From Enterobacteriaceae bacterium RIT691 (lineage in GTDB: Bacteria; Pseudomonadota; Gammaproteobacteria; Enterobacterales; Enterobacteriaceae): a DNA stretch of 64,000 bases. The first letter of the stretch is position 1. Every line of letters starts with the position of its first letter. Below are positions 1 through 8,685 of the stretch, piece after piece. The stretch lies in assembly GCA_009668205.1 (NCBI GenBank), contig WJYM01000010.1, positions 62,001-126,000 on the forward strand, given 5' to 3'. A program made the position numbers and the translations under genes. Below the pieces are notes generated by a model. It saw nothing but the letters and a program-made list of their open reading frames with translations, made no database searches and was not told the DNA's origin.

Positions 1-171
1 GAGGAACTGATTGAAGGCATCAGCCGTGGTGGCAAAACCGTTCGGGACAGACACGCCCAGATCGGACAGATTTGTAATCATTTCACCCAGAGAGGCATTT
101 TTGCCCCCCACGCTGTCTACATCATTCATGCCGAGTTGGTTGTACCACAGCACCAGAGCATTGTCAGACAT
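1..171 (-). CDS. ppsA: Phosphoenolpyruvate synthase, N-terminal part (cut by window edge)
   Basis: Only the first 57 codons lie in the window. The visible residues ([20 protein letters not shown], then a [11 protein letters not shown] motif) are the N-terminal pyruvate-binding part of PEP synthase, which makes phosphoenolpyruvate from pyruvate and ATP in gluconeogenesis. The [11 protein letters not shown] segment is typical of the PPDK/PpsA ATP-grasp-like N-terminal domain. It is transcribed away from ppsR, which encodes its regulatory kinase/phosphorylase, as in E. coli. The start at 171 is the only ATG in frame before non-family sequence. Confidence 0.95.
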   Translation of the reverse strand, partial: MSDNALVLWYNQLGMNDVDSVGGKNASLGEMITNLSDLGVSVPNGFATTADAFNQFL

Positions 172-509
172 TGAAACAATCCTTTCAGTAATTAAGAAAA
201 GTGCCAGAAGCGTGACTGGCGTCGTTATTTATCCTGCCACAGTTCACCGCGCGGTAAAAAAGGTGAATCGTTCAAGCAAATTATTTTCTCTTTTTTTAAG
301 ACAGTTCCCCCCAATGTTATAAACCCATGATTCATCAGGACTCCCACCGAAAATGACCGCAGTCACAGCCAGCATGAAAAAATGAAATCCTGTTTTCATT
401 AAAAATGAAAACACCCTTTCAGATATAAAAATAAGACCATTGTCGCCGGGATATGATTAAAATAAACTGAAGCTTCAGCGAATTAACTTACTCTTACCGG
501 ATGGTCAAA
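172..509. promoter_or_regulatory. ppsA-ppsR divergent intergenic region with Cra-like site
   Basis: This 338-base gap separates the divergent ppsA and ppsR genes. At 262-276 it holds GGTGAATCGTTCAAG, which fits the Cra (FruR) operator core TGAATCGTTCA. Cra is known to activate ppsA in enterics, so this is probably the ppsA activator site. A second stretch at 385-415 is an AT-rich inverted repeat (TTTTCATTAAAAATGAAAA). I see no coding sequence here. Confidence 0.6.
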
Positions 510-1343
510 ATGGATAATGCTGTCGATCGCCATGTCTTCTATATTTCTGATGGCACTGCCATTACCGCCGAAGTGCTCGGGCATGCGGTGATGTCACAGT
601 TCCCCGTTTCGGTCAACAGTATCACGCTGCCGTTTGTCGAAACCGAAAGCCGGGCAAAAGCGGTTAAAGAGCAAATTGACGCCATTTTTCAGCAAAGCGG
701 CGTTCGCCCGCTGGTGTTCTATTCCATTGTGCTGCCTGAAATCCGCACCATCATTTTGCAGAGCGAAGGCTTTTGCCAGGATATCGTTCAGGCGCTGGTG
801 GCCCCGCTCCAGCAGGAACTGAAACTGGATCCTACGCCAATTGCCCATCGCACCCATGGTCTGACGCCGGGCAATCTCACCAAATATGATGCCCGTATCG
901 CGGCCATTGACTACACTCTGGCGCATGATGACGGCGTTTCACTGCGTAATCTCGATCAGGCGCAGGTGATCCTGCTCGGTGTTTCACGCTGTGGAAAAAC
1001 CCCCACCAGCCTGTATCTGGCCATGCAATTTGGTATCCGTGCGGCAAACTATCCGTTTATCGCCGACGATATGGATAACCTGGTGCTTCCGGCCGCCCTC
1101 AAACCGTTACAGCACAAGCTCTTCGGGCTGACCATCAATCCGGAACGCCTGGCAGCCATACGCGAAGAACGCCGTGAAAACAGTCGTTATGCCTCGATGC
1201 GCCAGTGCCGCATGGAAGTCACCGAAGTCGAAGCCCTGTACCGTAAAAACCAGATCCCCTGGCTGAACAGCACCAACTACTCGGTCGAAGAGATCGCCAC
1301 CAAAATCCTCGACATTATGGGTCTCAGTCGCCGCATGTACTAA
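510..1343 (+). CDS. ppsR: PEP synthase regulatory protein (bifunctional kinase/pyrophosphorylase)
   Basis: 277 residues, the same length as E. coli PpsR (YdiA). The protein inactivates PpsA by ADP-dependent phosphorylation of a threonine and reactivates it by Pi-dependent dephosphorylation. The nucleotide-binding P-loop [11 protein letters not shown] is intact near residues 153-163, and the C-terminus LGLSRRMY-type tail matches the family. The start is placed at the ATG at 510 ([15 protein letters not shown]) because that is where homology begins; an upstream in-frame ATG at 501 adds only three residues. It is divergent from its target gene ppsA. Its TAA stop lies inside the TrpR operator of aroH. 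Confidence 0.97.
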   Translation: MDNAVDRHVFYISDGTAITAEVLGHAVMSQFPVSVNSITLPFVETESRAKAVKEQIDAIFQQSGVRPLVFYSIVLPEIRTIILQSEGFCQDIVQALVAPLQQELKLDPTPIAHRTHGLTPGNLTKYDARIAAIDYTLAHDDGVSLRNLDQAQVILLGVSRCGKTPTSLYLAMQFGIRAANYPFIADDMDNLVLPAALKPLQHKLFGLTINPERLAAIREERRENSRYASMRQCRMEVTEVEALYRKNQIPWLNSTNYSVEEIATKILDIMGLSRRMY

Positions 1344-1354
1344 TACACTAGTAC
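1337..1354. promoter_or_regulatory. TrpR operator of aroH
   Basis: The sequence GTACTAATACACTAGTAC is an imperfect 18-base palindrome close to the TrpR consensus GTACTAGTTAACTAGTAC. It sits 142 bases upstream of aroH, where E. coli has its aroH operator. Its left half-site contains the last coding bases and the TAA stop of ppsR. Confidence 0.8.
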
Positions 1355-1495
1355 AATGCGACAAAATGCGATAAGATTTACGCCGTAATAAGATGTGCGT
1401 CACATTCTGCCTTGAATAAAACAGGGATTGGTTTAAGGTGATGCGCATCACTTCCGGCATTGAGCCGCTGAAGCAACCACATTCTGAGAATCCTG

Positions 1496-2542
1496 ATGAA
1501 CAAAACTGATGAACTGCGTTCGGCGCGCATCGACAGCCTCGTGACGCCTGCTGAACTGGCGCAGCGTCACCCGGTTTCCGCTGAAGTCGCAAACCATGTG
1601 ACCGCTTCCCGCCGTCGCATTGAAAAAATTCTTAACGGTGAAGATAAACGTCTTTTGGTGGTGATGGGCCCCTGCTCCATTCACGATCTGGACGCGGCAG
1701 TGGATTACGCTCGTCGCCTGCAAACCCTGCGTGAAAAGCACCAGTCGCGTCTTGAAATCGTGATGCGCACCTATTTCGAAAAGCCACGTACCGTTGTGGG
1801 CTGGAAAGGCCTGATTTCCGATCCGGATCTCAACGGCAGCTACCGCGTCAATCACGGCATTGAGCTGGCACGCAAACTCCTGCTGCAGGTCAATGAGCTG
1901 GGCGTCCCTACGGCCACCGAATTTTTGGATATGGTGACCGGGCAATTTATCGCCGATTTGATCAGCTGGGGCGCGATTGGTGCCCGTACCACCGAGAGCC
2001 AAATCCACCGCGAGATGGCCTCTGCGCTCTCCTGTCCGGTGGGCTTCAAAAACGGCACCGACGGCAATACCCGTATCGCGGTTGATGCGATTCGTGCGGC
2101 GCGCGCCAGCCATATGTTCCTGTCTCCGGATAAAACCGGTCAGATGACGATTTACCAGACCAGCGGCAATCCGTACGGTCATATCATCATGCGCGGTGGG
2201 AAGAAGCCAAATTATCATGCCGCGGATCTGGCTGCGGCCTGCGACACGCTGCACGAGTTTGACCTGCCTGAACACCTGGTGGTGGACTTCAGCCATGGCA
2301 ACTGCCAGAAGCAGCATCGCCGTCAGCTCGACGTTTGCGACGATATTTGCGAACAGATCCGCAACGGTTCAACCGCTATCGCCGGGATTATGGCGGAAAG
2401 CTTCCTGCGCGAAGGGACGCAAAAAATTGTGTCCGGCCAACCGCTTACCTACGGTCAGTCGATAACCGATCCTTGCCTGAGTTGGGAAGACAGTGAACTG
2501 CTGCTGGAGAAACTGGCCGCGGCGGTGGACAGCCGCTTCTGA
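1496..2542 (+). CDS. aroH: 3-deoxy-D-arabino-heptulosonate 7-phosphate synthase, Trp-sensitive
   Basis: 348 residues, identical in length to E. coli AroH. It condenses PEP with erythrose 4-phosphate, the first step of aromatic amino acid synthesis. The family blocks GPCSIHD (metal-binding Cys), MRTYFEKPRTVVGWKGL, GARTTESQ, SGNPYGHIIMRGG and DFSHGNCQK are all present. It resembles AroH rather than AroF or AroG in the N-terminal sequence MNKTDELRSARIDSLVTP and in its TrpR-type operator upstream. It is followed by a simple hairpin terminator, so it is probably monocistronic. Confidence 0.97.
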   Translation: MNKTDELRSARIDSLVTPAELAQRHPVSAEVANHVTASRRRIEKILNGEDKRLLVVMGPCSIHDLDAAVDYARRLQTLREKHQSRLEIVMRTYFEKPRTVVGWKGLISDPDLNGSYRVNHGIELARKLLLQVNELGVPTATEFLDMVTGQFIADLISWGAIGARTTESQIHREMASALSCPVGFKNGTDGNTRIAVDAIRAARASHMFLSPDKTGQMTIYQTSGNPYGHIIMRGGKKPNYHAADLAAACDTLHEFDLPEHLVVDFSHGNCQKQHRRQLDVCDDICEQIRNGSTAIAGIMAESFLREGTQKIVSGQPLTYGQSITDPCLSWEDSELLLEKLAAAVDSRF

Positions 2543-2551
2543 GTTTATTGT

Positions 2552-2642
2552 TTTGTCGGGTGGCGCTTTCGCTTACCCGACCTACAACTCCCCTGTGCGG
2601 TCTGATGCCCTCTCCCCAACCCTCTCCCACGTGGAGAGGGAG
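2552..2642. repeat. REP-like palindrome and C-rich intergenic repeat
   Basis: Bases 2554-2586 (GTCGGGTGGCGC, then GCTTACCCGACCTAC) form a REP/PU-type imperfect palindrome common in enteric intergenic DNA. It is followed at 2607-2642 by a CTCTCCCCAACCCTCTCCCA stretch with its GAGAGGGAG complement, another short repeat often seen in Enterobacter/Klebsiella genomes. Both are non-coding and lie between aroH and its terminator. Confidence 0.65.
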
Positions 2643-2651
2643 CAAACACTA

Positions 2652-2676
2652 AAAACCTTCACGAAGTGAAGGTTTT
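2652..2676 (+). terminator. aroH terminator hairpin
   Basis: The stem AAAACCTTCAC / GTGAAGGTTTT has an 11-bp perfect arm and a GAA loop, ending in TTTT. It follows aroH by about 110 bases, after the REP element. Confidence 0.75.
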
Positions 2677-2748
2677 GCGGTTTACCTCCATTATTTGATC
2701 CAGTCACATATTTTTCACAAAAGGGCTTGCCGAACTTTTTGATTTATT

Positions 2749-2767
2749 GATAATGATTATCATTGTT
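2749..2767. promoter_or_regulatory. Fur box upstream of hemP
   Basis: GATAATGATTATCATTGTT contains the perfect inverted core AATGAT-T-ATCATT and matches the 19-bp Fur consensus at most positions. It lies 25 bases before the hemP start, as expected for an iron-repressed haem uptake operon. Confidence 0.85.
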
Positions 2768-2791
2768 ACTTTTATTACTATCTTTAACATT

Positions 2792-2977
2792 ATGACATCT
2801 CTGGACAACACTGCCGCGCCGGGTAAAACCCACACCAAACCGCATCCGCAGCCTGACGATCGTCGGGTCAGCAGCAAAACCCTGCTGGGCGCCGAAGGGC
2901 GAGTCATCATTGAACATGATGGCCAGTACTATCTGTTACGGCAGACACATGCCGGAAAACTTATCCTGACAAAATAA
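2792..2977 (+). CDS. hemP: Haemin uptake protein HemP (YdiE family)
   Basis: 61 residues. The C-terminal half ([20 protein letters not shown], then [12 protein letters not shown]) is the conserved HemP/HmuP domain. E. coli K-12 carries the orthologue ydiE at exactly this site beside aroH. HemP proteins accompany haem receptor genes and, in some species, act as positive regulators of the receptor; the precise role here is not shown. I start at 2792 ([10 protein letters not shown]): the 15 upstream in-frame codons run through the Fur box and encode an Ile-rich stretch unlike the family. Confidence 0.9.
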   Translation: MTSLDNTAAPGKTHTKPHPQPDDRRVSSKTLLGAEGRVIIEHDGQYYLLRQTHAGKLILTK

Positions 2978-3059
2978 CGCATTACCTAAAAACACTTCGC
3001 CAGCCACCCAGGATCGATGCCGAGGCAGCCAGCGCTTTTCACCTTTTATGGAGAGTTGC

Positions 3060-5039
3060 ATGCTACACCTGCATTCCGCGTCGTTGCGCCCATCGCTGGT
3101 CGCTCTGGCTGTTTTCGGCGCTATCGCTTCCCCGGCAATCGCTGCCTCAGAACAAATGACCGTTACCGCAACCGGTAACGAGCGCAGCGCCTTTGAAGCG
3201 CCGATGATGGTCACCGTCATTGACGCCACAACCCCTGAAGGCCAGACCGCCAGCTCTGCGGCTGACATGCTGCGCCAGGTCCCGGGTCTGACCATTGACG
3301 GCACCGGCCGCACGAACGGTCAGGATGTTAATCTGCGCGGTTACGATCGTCGTGGCGTTCTGGTGCTGGTCGATGGTATTCGCCAGGGCACCGATACCGG
3401 CCACCTCAACAGCACCTTCCTCGACCCGGCGCTCATTAAGCGTATCGAAGTGGTTCGCGGCCCTTCCGCCCTGCTTTATGGCAGCGGTGCGCTCGGCGGC
3501 GTTATCTCTTATGACACCGTGGATGCCGCTGATTTACTCGGCGCCAACCAGAATAGCGGCTACCGCGTCTTTGGCACCGGCGGTACCGGCGATCACAGCC
3601 TTGGTATGGGTGCCAGTGCCTTTGGTCGCACAGACACGCTCGACGGAATTGTGTCCTGGTCCAGCCGCGACCGTGGCGATCTGAAACAGAGCGATGGTTT
3701 TACCGCGCCGAATGATGAAAGCATCAGCAACTTCCTTGCCAAAGGCAGCTGGAAAATCGACCCGGCGCAAAAACTGAGCGGTTCTCTGCGCTATTACAAC
3801 AACGCCGCTCAGGAGCCGAAAAACCCGCAAACGCCTGAAGCGTCTGAGAGTAGCAACCCGATGACCGACCGCTCCACCATTCAGCGTGACGCGCAGGTAA
3901 CCTATAACATTGCGCCTGAAGGCAACGACTGGCTGAATGCCGAGGTGAAAGGCTACTGGTCTGAAGTGCGCATCAACGCGCAGAATCTGGATGACAGCGG
4001 CGAATTCCGTAAACAGACCACCGAAGGCGCAAAAGCGGAAAACCGCACTCGCCTGTTTGCCGACAGCGTGGCCTCTCATCTGCTGACCTATGGTGGCGAG
4101 TACTACCGCCAGGAACAAGCGCCAGGTGGCATGACCACCGGTTTCCCGGATGCGCGTATCAATTTCAGCTCCGGCTGGCTGCAGGATGAGATAACCCTGC
4201 GCGACCTGCCGGTGACGCTGTTGGCCGGGACCCGTTATGACAACTATCGCGGTAGCAGCGAGGGTTACGAAGACGTCGATGCTGATAAATGGTCTTCCCG
4301 TGCGGGCATGACCATCAGCCCGACCGACTGGCTGATGCTGTTTGGCTCTTACGCCCAGGCGTTCCGCGCACCGACCATGGGTGAGATGTATAACGATGCC
4401 AAACATTTCTCGATTGGCCGCTTCTACACCAACTATTGGGTGCCGAACCCTAACCTGCGCCCGGAAACCAATGAAACTCAGGAGTATGGTTTCGGTCTGC
4501 GCTTTGACGATCTGCTGATGGCCAACGACGGTCTGGAGTTCAAGGCCAGCTACTTTGACACCAACGCCAAAGACTACATCACGACCTCCGTCGACTTCGC
4601 CGCGGCGTCTACCACCTCTATCAACGTGCCCAATGCCAAAATCTGGGGCTGGGACGTGATGAGCAAATACAGCACCGAATTCTTCAGTCTCGACGTGGCG
4701 TACAACCGCACCCGCGGAAAAGACACCGACACCGGCAACTGGCTGACCAGCATCAACCCGGATACCGTGACCTCACGTCTTGACGTACCGGTCGCACACA
4801 GCGGTGTTTCCGTGGGCTGGGTCGGTACTTTCGCTGAAGACACAAAAAACATCAGCGCCACCCCGCAGGCAGGCTACGGCGTGAACGACTTCTACGTCAG
4901 CTATAAAGGCCAACAGTCATGGAGCGGGCTGACCACCTCGCTGGTCTTCGGCAACGCCTTCGACAAACAGTATTACTCGCCGCAGGGCATCCCTCAGGAT
5001 GGCCGCAACGGTAAAATTTTCGTGAGTTATCAGTGGTAA
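3060..5039 (+). CDS. hmuR: TonB-dependent haem/haemoglobin outer-membrane receptor
   Basis: 659 residues. An N-terminal signal peptide (to about residue 28, SPAIA|ASE) is followed by the TonB box EQMTVTATG, a plug domain with the VEVVRGPSALLYGSGALGG block, and a long beta-barrel ending in aromatic W, as outer-membrane barrels do. The haem-receptor signature FRAP (YAQAFRAPTMGEMY) and NPNL (VPNPNLRPETNETQEYG) flank a histidine in DAKHFS, the expected haem-ligand region. The ATG at 3060 is preferred over the one at 3048 because GGAGAG stands 7 bases before it. It heads the hmu transport genes, and uptake would be powered by TonB (27.7 kb in this window). Confidence 0.95.
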   Translation: MLHLHSASLRPSLVALAVFGAIASPAIAASEQMTVTATGNERSAFEAPMMVTVIDATTPEGQTASSAADMLRQVPGLTIDGTGRTNGQDVNLRGYDRRGVLVLVDGIRQGTDTGHLNSTFLDPALIKRIEVVRGPSALLYGSGALGGVISYDTVDAADLLGANQNSGYRVFGTGGTGDHSLGMGASAFGRTDTLDGIVSWSSRDRGDLKQSDGFTAPNDESISNFLAKGSWKIDPAQKLSGSLRYYNNAAQEPKNPQTPEASESSNPMTDRSTIQRDAQVTYNIAPEGNDWLNAEVKGYWSEVRINAQNLDDSGEFRKQTTEGAKAENRTRLFADSVASHLLTYGGEYYRQEQAPGGMTTGFPDARINFSSGWLQDEITLRDLPVTLLAGTRYDNYRGSSEGYEDVDADKWSSRAGMTISPTDWLMLFGSYAQAFRAPTMGEMYNDAKHFSIGRFYTNYWVPNPNLRPETNETQEYGFGLRFDDLLMANDGLEFKASYFDTNAKDYITTSVDFAAASTTSINVPNAKIWGWDVMSKYSTEFFSLDVAYNRTRGKDTDTGNWLTSINPDTVTSRLDVPVAHSGVSVGWVGTFAEDTKNISATPQAGYGVNDFYVSYKGQQSWSGLTTSLVFGNAFDKQYYSPQGIPQDGRNGKIFVSYQW

Positions 5040-5045
5040 TCCCCC

Positions 5046-5069
5046 GCCCCGGTGCGCCGGGGCATTTTT
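5046..5069 (+). terminator. Hairpin with T-run between hmuR and hmuS
   Basis: GCCCCGG-TGCG-CCGGGGC is a 7-bp perfect GC stem followed by ATTTTT, starting 7 bases after the hmuR stop. It has the form of an intrinsic terminator and probably attenuates read-through, so that receptor mRNA exceeds transporter mRNA. Confidence 0.65.
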
Positions 5070-5092
5070 CTGGAAGAAGAAAGGAAATGACA

Positions 5093-6121
5093 ATGAATCT
5101 CTACACACGCTGGCTGGCCTTAAAAGAAGAAAATCCGGGCAAATACGCGCGCGACATCGCCGCAATGATGCATATTCCCGAAGCACAGCTGACCTGGAGC
5201 CGCGTGGGCCATGATGCCTGGCGGCTGAAGGGCGAAATCCGTGAGATCCTGGCGGCGCTCGAATCCGTTGGTGACGTGAAGTGTATCTGCCGCAACGAAT
5301 ATGCCGTCCACGAGCAGGTTGGCCGTTTCGCCAACCAACATCTGAGCGGACATGCCGGCCTGGTGCTCAATCCACGCGCGCTGGACTTGCGTCTGTTCCT
5401 CGGTCAGTGGGCCTGCGCATTCCATCTCAGCGAAACCAGCGCACGCGGTGAGCGCCAGAGCATTCAGTTCTTCGACCACCAGGGCGATGCGTTGCTGAAG
5501 GTCTACACCACGGAGCACACTGACATGGCCGCCTGGGGCGACCTGTTGACCCGCTTCATTCATGCTGAAAATACCGAGCTGGTGTTGAAAGAGGCAGAAG
5601 CCGCGCCCGCTGCGAGCCAGGTTGAATCAGCACAGATTGATAGCGAATGGCGCGCCATGACCGACGTGCATCAGTTCTTTACTCTGCTGAAACGCCATAA
5701 CCTGAGCCGTCAGCAGGCTTTCCGTTTAGTGGGCGACGATCTGGCCTATCAGGTGGATAACCATGCCGTAGCCCAACTGCTCAACCAGGCTCAGCAGGAC
5801 GCTAACGAAATTATGGTGTTCGTTGGCAACCGTGGCTGCGTGCAAATCTTCACGGGTGTCGTGGAAAAAGTGGTGCCGATGAAAGGCTGGCTCAACATCT
5901 TTAATCCGGCATTCACCCTGCATCTGCGAGAAGACACCATTGCCGAAGCGTGGGTCACCCGCAAGCCGACCGCCGACGGTCACGTCACCAGCCTTGAGCT
6001 TTTTGCTGCTGACGGCACGCAGATTGCCCAGCTGTACGGTCAGCGCACTGAGGGAGAATCGGAACAAGTGCAGTGGCGTGCCCAGGTTGAGCAACTGATC
6101 GCCAAAGGGCTGGCTGCATGA
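5093..6121 (+). CDS. hmuS: Cytosolic haem-handling protein HemS/ChuS family
   Basis: 342 residues, the length of E. coli O157 ChuS and Yersinia HemS. These proteins bind or degrade haem delivered by the ABC transporter. The two homologous halves typical of the family are visible (each with a SEWRAMTDVHQFF- or WSRVGHDAWRLKG-type opening and a GNRGCVQIFTG-like strand). The start at 5093 is chosen because AAGGA lies 7 bases before it; an ATG two codons upstream (5087) has no room for a ribosome site. Its last bases overlap hmuT by four (ATGA), implying translational coupling. Confidence 0.93.
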   Translation: MNLYTRWLALKEENPGKYARDIAAMMHIPEAQLTWSRVGHDAWRLKGEIREILAALESVGDVKCICRNEYAVHEQVGRFANQHLSGHAGLVLNPRALDLRLFLGQWACAFHLSETSARGERQSIQFFDHQGDALLKVYTTEHTDMAAWGDLLTRFIHAENTELVLKEAEAAPAASQVESAQIDSEWRAMTDVHQFFTLLKRHNLSRQQAFRLVGDDLAYQVDNHAVAQLLNQAQQDANEIMVFVGNRGCVQIFTGVVEKVVPMKGWLNIFNPAFTLHLREDTIAEAWVTRKPTADGHVTSLELFAADGTQIAQLYGQRTEGESEQVQWRAQVEQLIAKGLAA

Positions 6122-6936
6122 GAACGCTCGTCGCACTCATCGCCGCCCTGCCCTTCGTTGCAGGCGCTGCAGCACAAAAGGTGGTCACGCTGGGCGGTGA
6201 CGTGACGGAGATTGTCTATGCACTGGGGGCGCAAAGCGCCCTCGTTGCCCGGGACAGCACCAGCCAGTGGCCGCCGGAAGCGTTAAAACTGCCGGACGTG
6301 GGGTACTTACGTCAGCTGAATGCAGAAGGGATCCTGGCGACTCGCCCTACCACCGTGCTGGCCAGTATCCAGGCGCAACCTTCTCTCGCCCTCAGCCAGG
6401 TGGAACAGAACGGCGTTACTGTGGTGACCATCCCCGGCAGCAATGATGTCAGCGTGATGGATGAAAAAGTGCGGATCGTGGCTGAGGCGCTGCACAAGCA
6501 ACCTGAAGGGGAAAAACTGCGGGCGCAGATGAAAGCACAATTGGCGGCACTGCCGACAACACCGCTGAACAAACGCGTGCTGTTTATCCTCAGCCACGGC
6601 GGTATGAACGCCATGGCTGCAGGCCAGCAAACGGGTGCCGATTCGGCGATCCGGGCTGCCGGGCTGCAAAACGCGATGCAGGGTTTCACTCGCTATCAGC
6701 CGCTGTCCCAGGAAGGCGTGATTGCCAGCCAGCCCGATCTGGTGGTTATCTCCGCTGAGGGGGTGAAAAGCATGGGAGGAGAAGCGAACCTCTGGAAATT
6801 GCCAGGGCTGGTTCAAACACCGGCCGGTCGCCACCAACAGGTTTTGCAGGTGGATGATATGGCGCTGCTGGGCTTCAGCGTCCGTACGCCGGAGGCTATC
6901 CGCCAGTTACGCGATAAAGCGGAGCGGTTACCCTGA
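6118..6936 (+). CDS. hmuT: Haem ABC transporter, periplasmic binding protein
   Basis: 272 residues with a cleavable signal peptide of about 19 residues (MRTLVALIAALPFVAGAAA). The mature protein has the class III substrate-binding (BtuF/HmuT) fold signatures: VVTLGGDVTEIVYALGA near the start, DVGYLRQLNAEGILATRPT, and a C-terminal LLGFSVRTPEAIRQL helix. It carries haem from HmuR across the periplasm to HmuUV. It overlaps hmuS by 4 bases and hmuU by 1 base. Confidence 0.94.
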   Translation: MRTLVALIAALPFVAGAAAQKVVTLGGDVTEIVYALGAQSALVARDSTSQWPPEALKLPDVGYLRQLNAEGILATRPTTVLASIQAQPSLALSQVEQNGVTVVTIPGSNDVSVMDEKVRIVAEALHKQPEGEKLRAQMKAQLAALPTTPLNKRVLFILSHGGMNAMAAGQQTGADSAIRAAGLQNAMQGFTRYQPLSQEGVIASQPDLVVISAEGVKSMGGEANLWKLPGLVQTPAGRHQQVLQVDDMALLGFSVRTPEAIRQLRDKAERLP

Positions 6937-7925
6937 TGACGCCGTTGGTCTTTCGCTCACTGTGTTCACTGTTGGCGCTGCTACTGCTACTCACGCTGGG
7001 TGCCACGACGTTTGGCGCGCTGAAGCTGCCCCTCGACGTGCTATGGCATGGCGACAGCGCGCTGCGCCAAATCTGGTTCACCATTCGCCTGCCGCGTGTG
7101 CTGCTGGCGCTGACGATTGGCGGATCGCTGGCGCTGGCGGGCTGCGTGATGCAGGGTTTGTTCCGCAACCCGTTAGCCGACCCTGGCTTGTTAGGGATCA
7201 GCAGCGGTGCGGCACTGGCCGTGGCGCTGTGGGTGGTTTTGCCCTTTTCCCTGCCGCTGGTGTTGATGCTGTACGCCCCCATGCTCGCCGCTTTTGTTGG
7301 CAGCCTGGCGGTGACAACGGTGATTTTTATCCTCAGCCAGCGTCATGATAATTCGCTCTCCCGCCTGTTGTTGGTGGGGATTGCCATTAACGCGCTCTGC
7401 GGGGCGGCGGTGGGTGTGCTTTCGTGGCTCAGTAATGATGCTCAGCTGCGACAGCTTTCGCTTTGGGGGATGGGTAGCCTTGGGCAGGCTCAGTGGTCAA
7501 CGCTGCTGGCCACGGCATCGCTGATGCTCCCTACGGTTGTCGTCATCTGGCGGCAGGCAAAACACCTCAATCTGCTCCAGCTTGGCGATGAGGAAGCGCA
7601 TTACCTCGGGGTGAACGTGCGTCAGATCCAACGCCGCCTGCTGATGTGCAGCGCATTGCTGGTGGCCAGCGCCGTTGCCATCAGCGGCGTGATTGGCTTT
7701 ATCGGCCTCGTTGTACCGCATCTGCTGCGGATGTGGCTCGGGGCGGATCATCGTGCCGTCATCCCGGGATCTGTGCTGGTCGGCGCTATTCTGCTGTTGG
7801 TGGCGGACACGCTGGCTCGCACGCTGGTTTCCCCAGCGGAAATGCCGGTGGGGCTGCTCACCAGCCTGTTGGGTGCGCCATGGTTTTTATGGTTGATTTT
7901 TCGTCAGGGTGGGCAGCATGGATAA
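6936..7925 (+). CDS. hmuU: Haem ABC transporter permease (FecCD family)
   Basis: 329 residues, strongly hydrophobic with about ten membrane helices. FecCD-family landmarks are present: IRLPRVLLALTIGGSLALAG, NPLADPGLLGISSGAALA, and the ATPase-contacting segment GVIGFIGLVVPHLLRMWLGADHR. It forms the inner-membrane channel with HmuV. The start codon shares a base with the hmuT stop and the 3' end overlaps hmuV by 8 bases. Confidence 0.95.
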   Translation: MTPLVFRSLCSLLALLLLLTLGATTFGALKLPLDVLWHGDSALRQIWFTIRLPRVLLALTIGGSLALAGCVMQGLFRNPLADPGLLGISSGAALAVALWVVLPFSLPLVLMLYAPMLAAFVGSLAVTTVIFILSQRHDNSLSRLLLVGIAINALCGAAVGVLSWLSNDAQLRQLSLWGMGSLGQAQWSTLLATASLMLPTVVVIWRQAKHLNLLQLGDEEAHYLGVNVRQIQRRLLMCSALLVASAVAISGVIGFIGLVVPHLLRMWLGADHRAVIPGSVLVGAILLLVADTLARTLVSPAEMPVGLLTSLLGAPWFLWLIFRQGGQHG

Positions 7926-8685
7926 CACCTTACAGGCCTCGAATCTGGGCTATTCCCCGGTGCTTCGCAACATCACCCTCGAGCTAAATCCCGGAGAACT
8001 GGTGGCCCTGATTGGCCCGAACGGCGCAGGAAAATCTACCCTGTTGCGTTTGTTAACCGGCTATCTGAAGGCAGACAGCGGTGATTGCCGACTGCAGGGT
8101 AAAGCCCTGAGCGACTGGTCGCCGCAGGCGCTTTCACGCCAGCGCGCCGTGATGCGCCAGCAAAGCCAGCTCGGCTTTGACTGGCCCGTTGAAACCGTCA
8201 TTGCGATGGGCCGGGCGCCCTGGGAAACGCCGCGCGACGGGCACATTGCGTTGCAGGTCGCGGCTTTAACCGGCTGCACACCGCTGTGGGGGCGAAAATA
8301 CAACACCCTCTCAGGCGGTGAGCAGCAGCGCGTTCAGCTGGCGCGCGCGCTGGCCCAGCTTTGGGTCGACGATGCCCCCCGGGGCTGGCTGTTCCTGGAT
8401 GAACCGACGTCGGCACTCGATCTTTACCACCAGCAGCATCTGCTGCGCCTGCTCAAACAGCTGACCACCTCCGGTCAACTGCATGTCTGCGCTGTTTTGC
8501 ACGATCTCAACCTGGCCGCGCTTTGGGCTGACAGGCTGTTGCTGCTGCATCAGGGCGAAGTGGTGGCTCAGGGTAGCGCTGCCCATGTGCTGCAGGCCGA
8601 TACGCTAGGCCGCTGGTACGGCGCTGATGTGCATATCGGCCAGCATCCGCAGCAGCCTACCCCACAGGTTTTTCTGGCACCGTGA
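7918..8685 (+). CDS. hmuV: Haem ABC transporter ATP-binding protein
   Basis: 255 residues. Walker [11 protein letters not shown]-loop region MRQQSQLGF, signature LSGGEQQRVQLARAL, Walker B GWLFLDEPTSALD and the H-loop VLHDLNLAALWADR are all intact. It energises HmuU. I start at the ATG at 7918 (MDNTLQASNLGYS) rather than the GTG three codons upstream. Its TGA stop is directly followed by the stop codon of the convergent selO, with no spacer and no terminator between them. Confidence 0.95.
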   Translation: MDNTLQASNLGYSPVLRNITLELNPGELVALIGPNGAGKSTLLRLLTGYLKADSGDCRLQGKALSDWSPQALSRQRAVMRQQSQLGFDWPVETVIAMGRAPWETPRDGHIALQVAALTGCTPLWGRKYNTLSGGEQQRVQLARALAQLWVDDAPRGWLFLDEPTSALDLYHQQHLLRLLKQLTTSGQLHVCAVLHDLNLAALWADRLLLLHQGEVVAQGSAAHVLQADTLGRWYGADVHIGQHPQQPTPQVFLAP

